Assembly (NCBI GenBank): GCA_964480635.1
Contig: CAYZQE010000069.1
Coordinates: 1-12,640 of the forward strand
Length of the DNA stretch: 12,640 bases
Direction: 5' to 3'
Source: CAYZQE01 sp964480635
Lineage (GTDB): Bacteria > Pseudomonadota > Gammaproteobacteria > GCA-001735895
Positions 1-8,405 of this stretch are shown here, in pieces (the first letter of the stretch is position 1; each line of letters begins with the position of its first letter). The notes under the pieces were generated by a model. That model searched no databases, was not told where the DNA came from, and saw only the letters and a list, made by a program, of their open reading frames with translations. A program made the translations under genes and the position numbers.

Positions 1-122
1 AGAGTTATAGTTTATAATATTTAATTCCATTGACCAATCTAGACTCATTAAAATTAATCAACAGCCCTGTAGAAGATGTCTAAACAATAAAGGATATACC
101 CGCTCCTTACTACATTCTTTCA

Positions 123-151
123 CTCTTTGTGTCCTCTGTGGTCTCTGTGTC
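123..151. repeat. Three-unit CTCTGTG-type short repeat
   Basis: Three successive units read CTCTTTGTGTC, CTCTGTGGT and CTCTGTGTC on the plus strand; on the other strand they read as ACACAGAG/CCACAGAG-type units. The unit lengths are 11, 9 and 9 bases. The block lies in the 221 noncoding bases after tldD and differs in texture from its AT-rich surroundings. From memory, similar CACAGAG strings occur between genes in many unrelated bacteria, without a settled function; that is recollection and was not searched here. The rest of 1-221 shows no gene and no hairpin followed by a T-run that would end the tldD transcript. Confidence 0.6.
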
Positions 152-221
152 TATTCATTCTACTCACTTAATTTGACATAGACCCAAAAGCAATCTTTCT
201 TCATCTTAAAATAACATCACC

Positions 222-1661
222 TTAACCGTCTGTTCCGCCTACAGTAATATCATCAATTTTCAATGTCGGTTGACCAACGCCAACCGGCACTGACTGCCCT
301 TCTTTGCCGCACACACCGACACCTTTATCAAGCTCTAAATCATTCCCAACCATTGATATTTTTTTCATCACTTCAGGGCCAGAACCAATTAATGTGGCAC
401 CTTTTAAAGGTGCGCCTATTTTGCCGTTTTCAATCATGTATGCCTCAGATAAGGAAAACACAAATCGCCCTGATGTGATGTCAACTTGACCACCACCAAA
501 GTTAACTGCATAAATACCTTTTTCAACTGATGCGATCATTTCTTGTGGATCAGACTCCCCTGCAAGCATATAGGTATTTGTCATCCGTGGCATGGGTAAG
601 TGAGCAAACGATTCTCTACGCCCATTACCTGTTGATTGCGTATTCATTAAACGTGCATTCATGCTGTCGTACATATAATTTTTTAAGATACCATTTTCAA
701 TAAGCACCGTATTTTGCGCGGCGACACCTTCATCATCAATACTTAGCGAACCCCGTCTATTTTCTAAGGTAGCATCATCGACTATGGTGCATAAAGGCGA
801 TGCCACTTGCTCACCCATTGATGAGCTAAAGGCTGATGTTCCTTTGCGATTAAAGTCAGCTTCTAAACCATGACCAACCGCTTCGTGCAATAACACACCG
901 GGCCAACCTGCACCTAAAACCACGGGCATTGAACCTGCTGGTGTTGCTATAGATTCTAAATTGACCAATGCTTGTCTAATAGCTTCGTCGGCATGTTCGC
1001 GCGCTTTATTATTTTCGAAAAAATAATCATACGAAAAACGCCCACCACCGCCTGATGAACCCTGCTCTCGGCGACCTTCTGAATGCACTAATACAGTGAC
1101 ATTTAAACGCACTAAAGGCCGTATATCAGCGCCTAATATGCCGTCAGAACGCGCTACTAAAATTTCATCTAAACCGCCCGATAACGACACAATCACTTGT
1201 TCTATTCGCGGGTCTTGTTGACGCACATATTCATCTAAAGACTTTAAGAGTTCAATTTTTTCATCGGCTGTTTTTGTACCCAGTGGGTTATGTTCGGTAT
1301 AAATCATTTTATGTGGCGATGACACTATAGGCGTAGCGGTTTGGCTAGCACCTGATTTAGCAATGGCTTTAGCGTTACTACTAGCACGCAAAATAGCATT
1401 TAAAGACAAATCATCACTATAGGCGAAACCTGTTTTCTCACCTGACATGGCGCGCACGCCCACGCCTTTTTCAATGTTAAATTGGCCGTCACGCACGATA
1501 CCATCTTCAAGCACCCATGACTCTTGCTGGCTATTTTGAAAGTATAAATCTGCCGCATCAATGCCCTTACCCATTAAACTATCTAGCGCATGATTTAAGT
1601 CATTTTCATCTAAATTAACGGGGCTTAATAAACTGTTTTTAACAGTTTCTAAAATATTCAT
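222..1661 (-). CDS. tldD: TldD metalloprotease subunit
   Basis: TldD pairs with PmbA/TldE in a cytoplasmic zinc protease that degrades unfolded peptides and in some bacteria matures peptide antibiotics (microcin B17) or acts with the CcdA antitoxin. The 479 residues match the usual family length (about 480). The zinc-binding HExxxH is present as HEAVGH at residues 259-264, followed by GLEADFNRKG. The C-terminal cysteine that supplies a further ligand in this family is at about residue 451, in the block CGKEGQSVPVGVGQP. The ATG is preceded by only a weak GAG-rich sequence and lies 11 bases after the nitrilase stop, so the two are probably cotranscribed. The partner pmbA is not in the window, which is normal because the two are often unlinked. 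No terminator is visible downstream. The family call is certain; the physiological substrate is unknown. Confidence 0.97.
   Translation of the reverse strand: MNILETVKNSLLSPVNLDENDLNHALDSLMGKGIDAADLYFQNSQQESWVLEDGIVRDGQFNIEKGVGVRAMSGEKTGFAYSDDLSLNAILRASSNAKAIAKSGASQTATPIVSSPHKMIYTEHNPLGTKTADEKIELLKSLDEYVRQQDPRIEQVIVSLSGGLDEILVARSDGILGADIRPLVRLNVTVLVHSEGRREQGSSGGGGRFSYDYFFENNKAREHADEAIRQALVNLESIATPAGSMPVVLGAGWPGVLLHEAVGHGLEADFNRKGTSAFSSSMGEQVASPLCTIVDDATLENRRGSLSIDDEGVAAQNTVLIENGILKNYMYDSMNARLMNTQSTGNGRRESFAHLPMPRMTNTYMLAGESDPQEMIASVEKGIYAVNFGGGQVDITSGRFVFSLSEAYMIENGKIGAPLKGATLIGSGPEVMKKISMVGNDLELDKGVGVCGKEGQSVPVGVGQPTLKIDDITVGGTDG
1630..1648 (-). other. Short perfect hairpin at the 5' end of tldD
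   Basis: AAACTGTT and AACAGTTT are perfect 8-base arms around a 3-base loop, covering roughly codons 5-11 of tldD. In mRNA this would put a small AU-rich stem just behind the start codon, where it could affect initiation. The coding sequence there (LETVKNSLL) gives no special reason for the symmetry, but a repeat this short can arise by chance. Confidence 0.3.
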
Positions 1662-1672
1662 ATTCTCATTCT

Positions 1673-2491
1673 CTAGGGCGTTTTACACGCAATTTTACGA
1701 TGTTCTAAAACAGGAAATTGTTGCCTGATTTTCTTTTGTTGTTCGATGTTAATGTCGGCTACCACAACACCTGGGCCACTTTTAATGCTTCCCAGTGAGG
1801 TTCCCCAAGGGTCTACAATCATACTGTGCCCATACGTTTCTCGTCCATTCACATGAAAGCCGCCTTGGTTTGCTGCGGCCACAAACACTAGGTTTTCGAT
1901 CGCTCGGGCTTTGACCAAAATATCCCAATGTGCTTGACCCGTTAATTTATAAAACGCCGAAGGTACTAAAATAATTTCAACGCCTTCATCCAACATTAAA
2001 CGAAACATTTCTGGAAAGCGTAAATCATAGCAAACGCATAGGCCAATACGACCCAATGCAGTATCGACCACAGTAACACTATTACCGGCTTCAAAAACAT
2101 CTGATTCTTGATAGCGCTCATCGCTATTAGGAACAGTCACATCAAATAGGTGGACCTTATCGTAACGAGCGATTTGTTCACCCTGTGGATTAAACATAAG
2201 CACTGATTCACGCGCTTTTAAAGCATCTTTACCTTTTAGCGCAATGCCAGCCACAACATAACACTGATACTTTATTGCTTGTTGCTGCAAAAAACCTTGA
2301 ATGTCACCCTGACCTAATATTTCAGCCTGCTCTAAGTATTCACTGTCTTGTTTTGCAAAAAAGGCGAAATTCTCTGGTAACAAAACTAAATTTGCTCCTT
2401 GCTCACAAGCCTCACGGATCAATGTTTCGGCTTGTTGTAGATTAGCACTGACGATAGAGCCTGAGGTCATTTGTAACACAGAAATTTTCAT
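1673..2491 (-). CDS. Carbon-nitrogen hydrolase, Nit1/deaminated glutathione amidase-like
   Basis: This is a 272-residue cytoplasmic member of the nitrilase superfamily. The catalytic triad can be read directly: Glu40 in LLPENFAFF, Lys112 in YDKVHLFD and Cys154 in CVCYDLRFPE. The DKVHLFDV and CYDLRFPEMFR blocks and the AHWDILVKARAIEN segment are those of the Nit1/NitA branch, whose characterised members hydrolyse deaminated glutathione, a side product of transaminases, to 2-oxoglutarate and cysteinylglycine. That substrate is inferred from the branch and not proven here; omega-amidase is the main alternative. The ATG overlaps the stop of the upstream small gene as TAATG, so translation is probably coupled, and tldD follows after 11 bases. 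The order yhdP - nitrilase - tldD is widely conserved in Gammaproteobacteria. Confidence 0.92.
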   Translation of the reverse strand: MKISVLQMTSGSIVSANLQQAETLIREACEQGANLVLLPENFAFFAKQDSEYLEQAEILGQGDIQGFLQQQAIKYQCYVVAGIALKGKDALKARESVLMFNPQGEQIARYDKVHLFDVTVPNSDERYQESDVFEAGNSVTVVDTALGRIGLCVCYDLRFPEMFRLMLDEGVEIILVPSAFYKLTGQAHWDILVKARAIENLVFVAAANQGGFHVNGRETYGHSMIVDPWGTSLGSIKSGPGVVVADINIEQQKKIRQQFPVLEHRKIACKTP

Positions 2492-2847
2492 TAAAAACTA
2501 AGCTCTTCTCTCTTTGCAACGATAATTTCAACTTCATCTAAGGTCTCTAAACCCGAAGCCAAAATAATATAATCATTGGGTACCCCCAATGAAACCATCC
2601 AATCTTTTAATTCTGATGCCCATAATTCACCAGAATCTTCGCCTGGATAACGAATTAAAAACACAGCGCCTAATGTTTTTTGCCAATATTCAACCGCATT
2701 TCTAACACTAGAAAACGAGGCTACAACCTGACCTGTTCGAGGCTGCGCCCAATCATCTGCCGAGAGCGTAAAAATGCGGGCAGACTGAGCATGCGCCATT
2801 GATAAAAATAAACTAAATAATAGGATAAAAATTTTAATTGTCTTCAT
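2491..2847 (-). CDS. Small exported protein of unknown function
   Basis: I do not recognise this gene. The reading frame extends to a TTG at 2862, but the ATG at 2847 is the better start: from it the protein has 118 residues and begins with a clean signal peptide (MKTIKIFILLFSLFLS, then MAHA before Gln21). The mature part of about 98 residues is soluble and has no cysteine, so it is unlikely to be a lipoprotein. It contains a segment of the form GELWASELKDWMVSLGVP followed by an ILASGL stretch. This loosely recalls the helix-strand part of OmpA-like periplasmic domains, but the resemblance is too weak to assign. The gene overlaps the end of yhdP by 14 bases and shares a TAATG junction with the nitrilase, so it is firmly inside the operon. 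A periplasmic role beside YhdP is possible but inferred only from position. Confidence 0.85.
   Translation of the reverse strand: MKTIKIFILLFSLFLSMAHAQSARIFTLSADDWAQPRTGQVVASFSSVRNAVEYWQKTLGAVFLIRYPGEDSGELWASELKDWMVSLGVPNDYIILASGLETLDEVEIIVAKREELSF
2573..2592. other. Perfect 8-bp inverted repeat inside the small exported gene
   Basis: TCATTGGG and CCCAATGA are exact complements separated by the four bases TACC. They lie within the codons for the SLGVPNDYI stretch of the small exported protein. There is no T-run on either side, so it is not an intrinsic terminator. It may be a chance consequence of coding or a weak mRNA structure upstream of the coupled nitrilase start. Confidence 0.3.
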
Positions 2848-5800
2848 AGCGTTCGTCTTCAATATTTTTTAGTTTAGGTTTATCAATGACTTCTATTTTA
2901 GGGTCGTCCCAATGCCCTGTTACCTTATATTTTATACTGACACTCTCATCAATGGGGCCTTTAAATAGCTTTTGTATTAACAGTAAAGCCCAGCCAACAG
3001 AACTGCCCGACACTAAAGTACCTAACACAGGTAAGGCATCTCTAATCTGTGGAATAACAGTGATTAACTGGTCATAGTCTCTAGCTTTTAAACCCGTTCT
3101 ACCCACTATTTTTACATCCGTCACTGAGCCTGTCATCTTTAAATTTTCAGTCCACATATTCCCTTCGTAGATTAAAAAATCGCCGTTAATCCTATCAAAT
3201 TCAAGCCCCTTTTTGAAAAAGTCAGAAAAATCTAGCGTTAAACGCCTGGGTAATGCACTGAGGCTTAACAAACCAACGAAACGTCCTCCGCCAGGCTCCA
3301 CATCAATCAAATAGCCTTCTTCTAACTTGAGTTTGGCACTACCCGTCACATCTGCCAAATCTAAAGACCAAAATGGCTTTGCCCATTCTAGTTCAGAACT
3401 GATATCAATTTTCCCATTTTCAATGCTTTCTCCCAAACCTAATGCAGACAGTGTCTGGCCAAATTGCTCTCCTTTAAGGGTGATTTTAACGCGTGATTCA
3501 TGTTCATCAATTTCTTTATTATAATCCCATGAACCCTGAGCATTGAGAACAACTTTATTATGCTTCAAAGATAAGTTTTTTAACTCGAAAAAATCAGTAA
3601 TGTGCGACTCAATATCTATTTTTGCATCGGTAAACTGTTTGCCATTAATCGTGAATTGCTTGCTTCTAAATTTTAATGTTGGCAGTTGATTAGTTGCATA
3701 CACCGTTTTATTACCGTTACCCAAACCTTCTTTTATGTTTATATCGACGACATCCATATTAATGTCAATGGGCACAGAAGCTGCTTGCTGTACCGGAATA
3801 AAAAACTCACCTTTAGCGACAGATGATTGCACCGTGCCCGCTAATCCAGTTTCAACTTTTTTAAGGCTGATGTTAGCATTGTTAGCAGTCACCCCTTTAA
3901 CCTCTAACTGAGCTATAGATACCTCTATTGAATTTATCAACGCTAAAGATCTGGTCGATGAGGACATTGTTGTTGGGGCTAAGTAGGCATTCCAATGATC
4001 CAAATTTAATTCAGCAATATGCCCATTAACGCTAAAACCTTTTTCTATTTGTTTTAATACGCCTTTATCACCAAACTTAATATGCCCTCCTATCAAGTCA
4101 TAGGCACCAGAATGATCATTTGTAAGCGCCACCATGACATCAAAACGATGATCCAAAGTGAGCCGTACATTCAAGTATTCATTCTCATAAATATCAACAG
4201 AGACTTTTATGTGATTTACGTCTTCTGCGGCTAGAGAAAAAGGTTCGGGTAAATGTATTGCGGTTCCTTTTAAACCAGAATGCGCATTAATACTAACCAA
4301 CGGCTTTAATTTATCTTTATTACTTTGATTGATAAGTACATTCACTTCCCATGCGCTTTTACCTGACAGATGCTTCGTTACTTCACTCGGTAAAGTCTGT
4401 AGCAGGCTCGCTATCTCAATACTCTCACCAAACATTTTTAAACGTATCGATTTATCTTCATCAGTCGATGCTTCTAAAATAACCGCATGACCAAACGATT
4501 TTGCTGGCGCGGGTTTAATGCTTATGCCATCCTGAGTTATATTAATCGCAGCATTAATCTCACTCAGGGACACACCCAAACTATCCACTGCAAACCCTGC
4601 ATGTTGCGCCTTTAAATCCACATTAAACAAAACATCCGATGACTTAGGGTTAATGAGTGGAAAACCCGCTGTGACTGCGGTTTTAACCTTACCTTGAAGC
4701 TCAGACACTTCTGCAAAAAACGGAATATCCTCTTTTATGGGTGATGCCTTTAAAAAACCCCATTGCTTCTCTAAGGTATCATTTACTTTTAAGCTAAGTT
4801 CAGCGTGTGGATCATCAAGGTCTGGAATATAAAAAACAACCTCTTTAGCGTTAATGCCCTGAGATGAACCCAACGCACTGGTGACTTTTAATTGATAGTT
4901 TTTAAAGGTTAATGTTGCTTGCTTTGATTGAAAGCTTGGCCATTTTGGATCATAGCTTAAATCAATATTTTCGAGCGCAAGTGTGGCATCAAAAATGCCA
5001 TTATTTTTAATGTCAAAATTAACATCATTTTCTAAACGCCCTGCATACAGCACATCGGTCATTTTAACATTTGCTGTTTTTACGCTTTGCTTAACCCAAT
5101 TAATAACATCTGTATCCATTAAAATTTGGGGCATAAAGGGCGTGATTATTTTGATATCTGCATTTTTCATTTGTAAGCGCAAAAACAAATATGGCGATGC
5201 ATTGTTTTGAAAATTCAAACTAGCACGACCGTCTATTCTTGCCTTATTTTGCTTTATAGCAATCTTAGGGATATCAACTATTACGCCATCACTATTAATT
5301 TGTCCATTAACAGTCGCCTTTAAGCTATTCACTGAAAAAGGCTGTGTAAAGAGTTCGGCAAGCAATATATTGAGTGAATCACTGCTCACCTGAGCATTAA
5401 AATGCTGTTGATTAGCGACCAAATCAAGTGTCAACTTTTTAACGGCTGGAATAGCCCCCTTAGATTTCCATTGCAAATCGTTTGCGCTAATAGCAACTTG
5501 AAATTGCTCTAATTGCTGAAAATTAGGCATCTGAATAAATAACTCACTGATATAACCTTTTGGCTTGAGGCTTTTTGCTAATTTATTGAGTTTTTTTAAT
5601 TTTGGTATGGATGATGCTAGTTTTTTTAAATCATCAACCGCTAATGACTCTATTAACAATAAATTATTTTTAAATTTACCCGCGACTAATGTCGATTGAG
5701 CATTCAAACCAAGTGTTTTAAAGTCGACCTTATCTATATTTAATAACTCATTAGTGACTTCAACCGATAACTCTCCGTCTTTAAAGACTGTCGAGATAAT

Positions 5801-6637
5801 GCTTTGCGCATCGATGGTATGTGATTTTTTAGCGACGCTAACCATCACTTTTTGAGCATGGACACTCGATACGACGTTGAAATTCATACCCTCAAACTCA
5901 AGCCAACTGTTAACCTTTAAATCACCGTTTAACGCGATGTCTTTAGCAAATGAAATCGAGCTTAAATTGGGGACATTTAACGAAGCATAGCCCTTACCCA
6001 TTATGGAGGAACCCACTAAAAGTTGGCTCATATCAATATTAAGCTGAGCATTCAGCATCGACAATTTTTGTTGGCGCAATGACGTTCTAAGTCGCAACAG
6101 TTTATTCAGCCCATCGCCTTCTGAACTAAAAATGGTTTGGTATAGGGTGTATGTTTGCTGTTTATCAACGAGTTCTATTTGATCAATTTTTAGACTGACA
6201 TATTTAAGAGCGCTTAAGCGATGCAATAGACCTGATGATAAGCCAAAATCCCCATCATGGGTCGATGAATTAAAATCACTAATATCTAACTTTGCTTGAC
6301 TGATATAAAAATCAGCTTTATCGATAATAATTTGCTGCTGTAACAAACTTTGTAACACATTAAAATAAAGCTTGGCACGGCTCAGCTCTATTAAATTAAT
6401 ATTGCTTTCACCCTTAATCGTCAGCCCATGGATACTAAGCTCGGGTCTAAAGCCTTCAATTTTTAAAGATAAACGTTCAACATTAAGATGAATGCCTTGT
6501 TCTTCAAACCATGACTCTACGTGAGATTCATACCCATCGACCCAATGCACACCTAAACGAATAAACGTTATCAACACAGCACCTATAATGACTCCTATTT
6601 GAGCCATATAAAACAATGTGTGCCGATCTATTTTCAT
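2834..6637 (-). CDS. yhdP: YhdP, AsmA-like envelope lipid transport protein
   Basis: YhdP is an inner-membrane-anchored, very long periplasmic protein of the AsmA-like family that, with TamB and YdbH, moves phospholipids toward the outer membrane. At 1267 residues it is almost the same length as the E. coli protein. There is one N-terminal membrane segment at about residues 9-29 (YMAQIGVIIGAVLITF). The long middle is built of alternating hydrophobic beta-strand patterns, as expected for a hydrophobic-groove bridge. The conserved C-terminal region, residues about 1119-1250, includes LLSLSALPRRLTLDFSD, the helix-like VIPQIRDALPVLGTLVSG and a closing GHWDDPKIEV. The ATG at 6637 has no clear Shine-Dalgarno sequence. 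The preceding 201 bases are repeat-rich and may hold a coupled short frame. The end overlaps the next gene by 14 bases. Confidence 0.95.
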   Translation of the reverse strand: MKIDRHTLFYMAQIGVIIGAVLITFIRLGVHWVDGYESHVESWFEEQGIHLNVERLSLKIEGFRPELSIHGLTIKGESNINLIELSRAKLYFNVLQSLLQQQIIIDKADFYISQAKLDISDFNSSTHDGDFGLSSGLLHRLSALKYVSLKIDQIELVDKQQTYTLYQTIFSSEGDGLNKLLRLRTSLRQQKLSMLNAQLNIDMSQLLVGSSIMGKGYASLNVPNLSSISFAKDIALNGDLKVNSWLEFEGMNFNVVSSVHAQKVMVSVAKKSHTIDAQSIISTVFKDGELSVEVTNELLNIDKVDFKTLGLNAQSTLVAGKFKNNLLLIESLAVDDLKKLASSIPKLKKLNKLAKSLKPKGYISELFIQMPNFQQLEQFQVAISANDLQWKSKGAIPAVKKLTLDLVANQQHFNAQVSSDSLNILLAELFTQPFSVNSLKATVNGQINSDGVIVDIPKIAIKQNKARIDGRASLNFQNNASPYLFLRLQMKNADIKIITPFMPQILMDTDVINWVKQSVKTANVKMTDVLYAGRLENDVNFDIKNNGIFDATLALENIDLSYDPKWPSFQSKQATLTFKNYQLKVTSALGSSQGINAKEVVFYIPDLDDPHAELSLKVNDTLEKQWGFLKASPIKEDIPFFAEVSELQGKVKTAVTAGFPLINPKSSDVLFNVDLKAQHAGFAVDSLGVSLSEINAAINITQDGISIKPAPAKSFGHAVILEASTDEDKSIRLKMFGESIEIASLLQTLPSEVTKHLSGKSAWEVNVLINQSNKDKLKPLVSINAHSGLKGTAIHLPEPFSLAAEDVNHIKVSVDIYENEYLNVRLTLDHRFDVMVALTNDHSGAYDLIGGHIKFGDKGVLKQIEKGFSVNGHIAELNLDHWNAYLAPTTMSSSTRSLALINSIEVSIAQLEVKGVTANNANISLKKVETGLAGTVQSSVAKGEFFIPVQQAASVPIDINMDVVDINIKEGLGNGNKTVYATNQLPTLKFRSKQFTINGKQFTDAKIDIESHITDFFELKNLSLKHNKVVLNAQGSWDYNKEIDEHESRVKITLKGEQFGQTLSALGLGESIENGKIDISSELEWAKPFWSLDLADVTGSAKLKLEEGYLIDVEPGGGRFVGLLSLSALPRRLTLDFSDFFKKGLEFDRINGDFLIYEGNMWTENLKMTGSVTDVKIVGRTGLKARDYDQLITVIPQIRDALPVLGTLVSGSSVGWALLLIQKLFKGPIDESVSIKYKVTGHWDDPKIEVIDKPKLKNIEDERYEDN

Positions 6638-6652
6638 TTAGTTAAAGAGCAT

Positions 6653-6795
6653 CTGATTAAGTTAATAAGATTTGAGCGCAGTAAAAACTGTCGCGATTTT
6701 CGGTGAAAATATCGGCAGTTTTAGCAAGTTCAAAATTATTGGACTTGTTCAGAGGCTCCTTAAGGAATTCCTGATTAAGTCGATTAGAATTGGGC
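6653..6795. repeat. Imperfect direct repeat A, two copies
   Basis: The ten bases CTGATTAAGT occur at 6653 and again at 6771. Each continues into a similar stretch, so 6653-6677 and 6771-6795 agree at 20 of 25 positions. The second copy is immediately followed by copy two of repeat B. Together with repeat B this suggests that the rng-yhdP gap grew by local duplication. Confidence 0.55.
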
Positions 6796-6839
6796 TTGCT
6801 AAAATGATTAGACTTATTCAGAGGCTTCCTAAGCATCAT
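6657..6839 (-). CDS. Possible 60-codon frame between rng and yhdP
   Basis: An ATG at 6839 overlaps the TGA stop of rng as TGATG, a typical coupling arrangement, and the frame runs 60 codons to a stop 19 bases before yhdP. The product would be hydrophilic and rich in Asn, Lys and Ser, with a duplicated motif (KPLNKSN, then EPLNKSN) because the 69-base DNA repeat is in phase. It has no membrane segment and no family I recognise. The opposite strand is also open for 62 codons here, and the composition looks like translated noncoding repeat. I include it because of its fit to the gap, but think chance is at least as likely. Confidence 0.22.
   Translation of the reverse strand: MMLRKPLNKSNHFSKPNSNRLNQEFLKEPLNKSNNFELAKTADIFTENRDSFYCAQILLT
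6684..6722 (-). terminator. Long AT-rich hairpin, possible terminator between rng and yhdP
   Basis: AAAACTGTCGCGATTTTC (6684-6701) faces a complementary arm at 6705-6722 across a 3-base loop, with 15 of 18 Watson-Crick pairs. In the minus direction the stem ends in five T residues (6683-6687 on the other strand), so it could end or attenuate transcription after rng. Most of its pairs are A-T with an internal mismatch, which makes it a mediocre terminator. It could instead be a processing or stability element. Confidence 0.4.
6732..6833. repeat. Imperfect direct repeat B, two copies 69 bases apart
   Basis: Positions 6732-6764 and 6801-6833 are 33-base copies identical at 28 positions, sharing the core GACTTRTTCAGAGGCT. 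Their spacing of 69 bases is a multiple of three. Between them are two overlapping perfect 10-base palindromes, TCCTTAAGGA (6757-6766) and AGGAATTCCT (6763-6772). The copies lie entirely between rng and yhdP, and neither end shows a terminal inverted repeat with target duplication. Confidence 0.7.
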
Positions 6840-8332
6840 CACATGGGCACTACGTCATAGTTTTCTTGCGAGAAAAAACTTTCAACTTGTAGTTTTACGG
6901 GGATTTTAATAAAGGCTTCAAGCTCTGCTAAGCTAGCCGCTTCTTCATCTAACAATAGATCAATAACGGTTTGGTTTGCCATCACTAATAGCTGTTGTGA
7001 CTCATCGTATAAACGTGCTTCGCGAATAATTTCTCGAAAGATTTCAAAGCACACTGTTTCTATCGTTTTATGAGAACCACGACCATTACAGGTAGTGCAT
7101 GTCTCGCATAAAATATGCTCTAAACTTTCACGCGTGCGTTTACGCGTCATTTCAACCAAACCTAAAGGCGACACTTCACACACTTGCGTGCGCGCATGAT
7201 CTTTGTCTAAGCACTTTTCTAAAGCCTTTAAAACTTGACGTTTATGGTCATCCGTTTCCATATCAATAAAATCGATAATGATAATGCCGCCTAAATTTCT
7301 TAAGCGTAATTGACGCGCAATAGCGGATGCCGATTCTAAATTGGTTTTAAAAATCGTTTCTTCTAAATTATGGTGCCCCACAAAGGCGCCCGTATTAATA
7401 TCAACCGTTGTCATGGCTTCGGTTTGATCAATAATTAAATAACCGCCCGACTTTAGTTCGACTTTACGCCCCAAAGCACGCTGAATTTCTTCATCAATAT
7501 TATATAAATCAAAAATAGGGCGTTCGCCTGGGTAATGCTCTATCTCAGCAGGCATATCTGGGATGTATTTTTTTGAAAATTTAATCAGTTTTTTGTGGCT
7601 TTCTCTTGAATCTATTTTAACTTTTACTGTTTTATGGCTCACCATGTCGCGCAAAGTTCGTAGGGTTAAGGGCAAATCTTCATGCACAACCGTGCCTGGT
7701 TTTGCACTCGCAGTGACTTCTTGAATGTTATCCCATAAGGTGCATAAAAACTTAATGTCACGGTTTAGCTCTTGGTCTTCTACGCCTTCTGCTGCTGTTC
7801 TAACAATACAACCACCGGTACGGTTTTCAGTCATACAAGCCGACAATAAATCTCTTAAGCGAGTGCGCTCTGATTCTTCTTCTATTTTTACCGAAATACC
7901 GATTAATGAAGAGTTTGGCATATAAACTAAATAACGCGAAGGCACCGAGATGCTGGTTGTTAAGCGCGCGCCCTTTGTACCTAAAGGGTCTTTGACCACT
8001 TGCACTAAAACCACTTCACCTTCATGCAATAATTCACTGATGACGGGACGAGCCTCATCACCATTATTCACTTCTTTATCAATATCTGACACATGCAAAA
8101 AGCCCGCTTTTTCTAGACCTATATCAATAAAAGCAGCTTCCATTCCGGGCAAGACTCGGTTCACTTTGCCTTTATAAATATTACCAACAATACCCCGGCT
8201 GCGTTTACGTTCAATACAAACTTCTTGTAACGCTCCGTTTTCAACAATAGCAACCCGTGTTTCTTGCGGCGTCACATTAATGAGTATTTCTTCACTGTGC
8301 GTTAATGAGCTATTTTCGGCATAACTTGGCAT
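6839..8332 (-). CDS. rng: Ribonuclease G
   Basis: RNase G is the shorter paralogue of RNase E. It matures the 5' end of 16S rRNA and cleaves some mRNAs as a cytoplasmic single-strand endonuclease. At 497 residues it has RNase G length and lacks the long C-terminal scaffold of RNase E. An S1 RNA-binding domain covers about residues 45-130 (GIVGNIYKGKVNRVLPGMEAA). The catalytic magnesium ligands correspond to Asp311 in TTVDINTGAF and Asp354 in IIIDFIDM. The zinc-link region is seen as CETCTTCNGRG at 409-419. The start at 8332 gives about a dozen residues more than the E. coli protein before the shared LINVTP motif, but it is fixed by an AGGAGG eight bases upstream. Many gammaproteobacteria have maf directly before rng; here rlmH is upstream and maf is absent. 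Confidence 0.96.
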   Translation of the reverse strand: MPSYAENSSLTHSEEILINVTPQETRVAIVENGALQEVCIERKRSRGIVGNIYKGKVNRVLPGMEAAFIDIGLEKAGFLHVSDIDKEVNNGDEARPVISELLHEGEVVLVQVVKDPLGTKGARLTTSISVPSRYLVYMPNSSLIGISVKIEEESERTRLRDLLSACMTENRTGGCIVRTAAEGVEDQELNRDIKFLCTLWDNIQEVTASAKPGTVVHEDLPLTLRTLRDMVSHKTVKVKIDSRESHKKLIKFSKKYIPDMPAEIEHYPGERPIFDLYNIDEEIQRALGRKVELKSGGYLIIDQTEAMTTVDINTGAFVGHHNLEETIFKTNLESASAIARQLRLRNLGGIIIIDFIDMETDDHKRQVLKALEKCLDKDHARTQVCEVSPLGLVEMTRKRTRESLEHILCETCTTCNGRGSHKTIETVCFEIFREIIREARLYDESQQLLVMANQTVIDLLLDEEAASLAELEAFIKIPVKLQVESFFSQENYDVVPM

Positions 8333-8340
8333 GTATTAAA

Positions 8341-8346
8341 CCTCCT
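8341..8346 (-). promoter_or_regulatory. Strong ribosome binding site of rng
   Basis: A perfect AGGAGG sits eight bases before the rng ATG at 8332. It is the best Shine-Dalgarno match in the window and decides the start, supporting the longer N-terminus. Confidence 0.85.
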
Positions 8347-8405
8347 ATTTTTTTCTTATGACACTTCAGCTCAACACCAAAGCAATGGTTAGAAAGATAT
8401 TTATT

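Noticed and set aside
173..201. Plus-strand promoter from TTGACA at 173
   Set aside because: There is no -10 hexamer at 16-18 bases and it would point into the 3' end of tldD.
2848..2862. Longer small exported protein starting at the TTG at 2862
   Set aside because: The ATG at 2847 gives a normal signal peptide directly; the extra five residues have no supporting ribosome binding site.
6672..6860. 62-codon plus-strand frame across the rng-yhdP gap
   Set aside because: It runs against all neighbours, overlaps the end of rng and is a translation of the repeats; no ribosome binding site or family.
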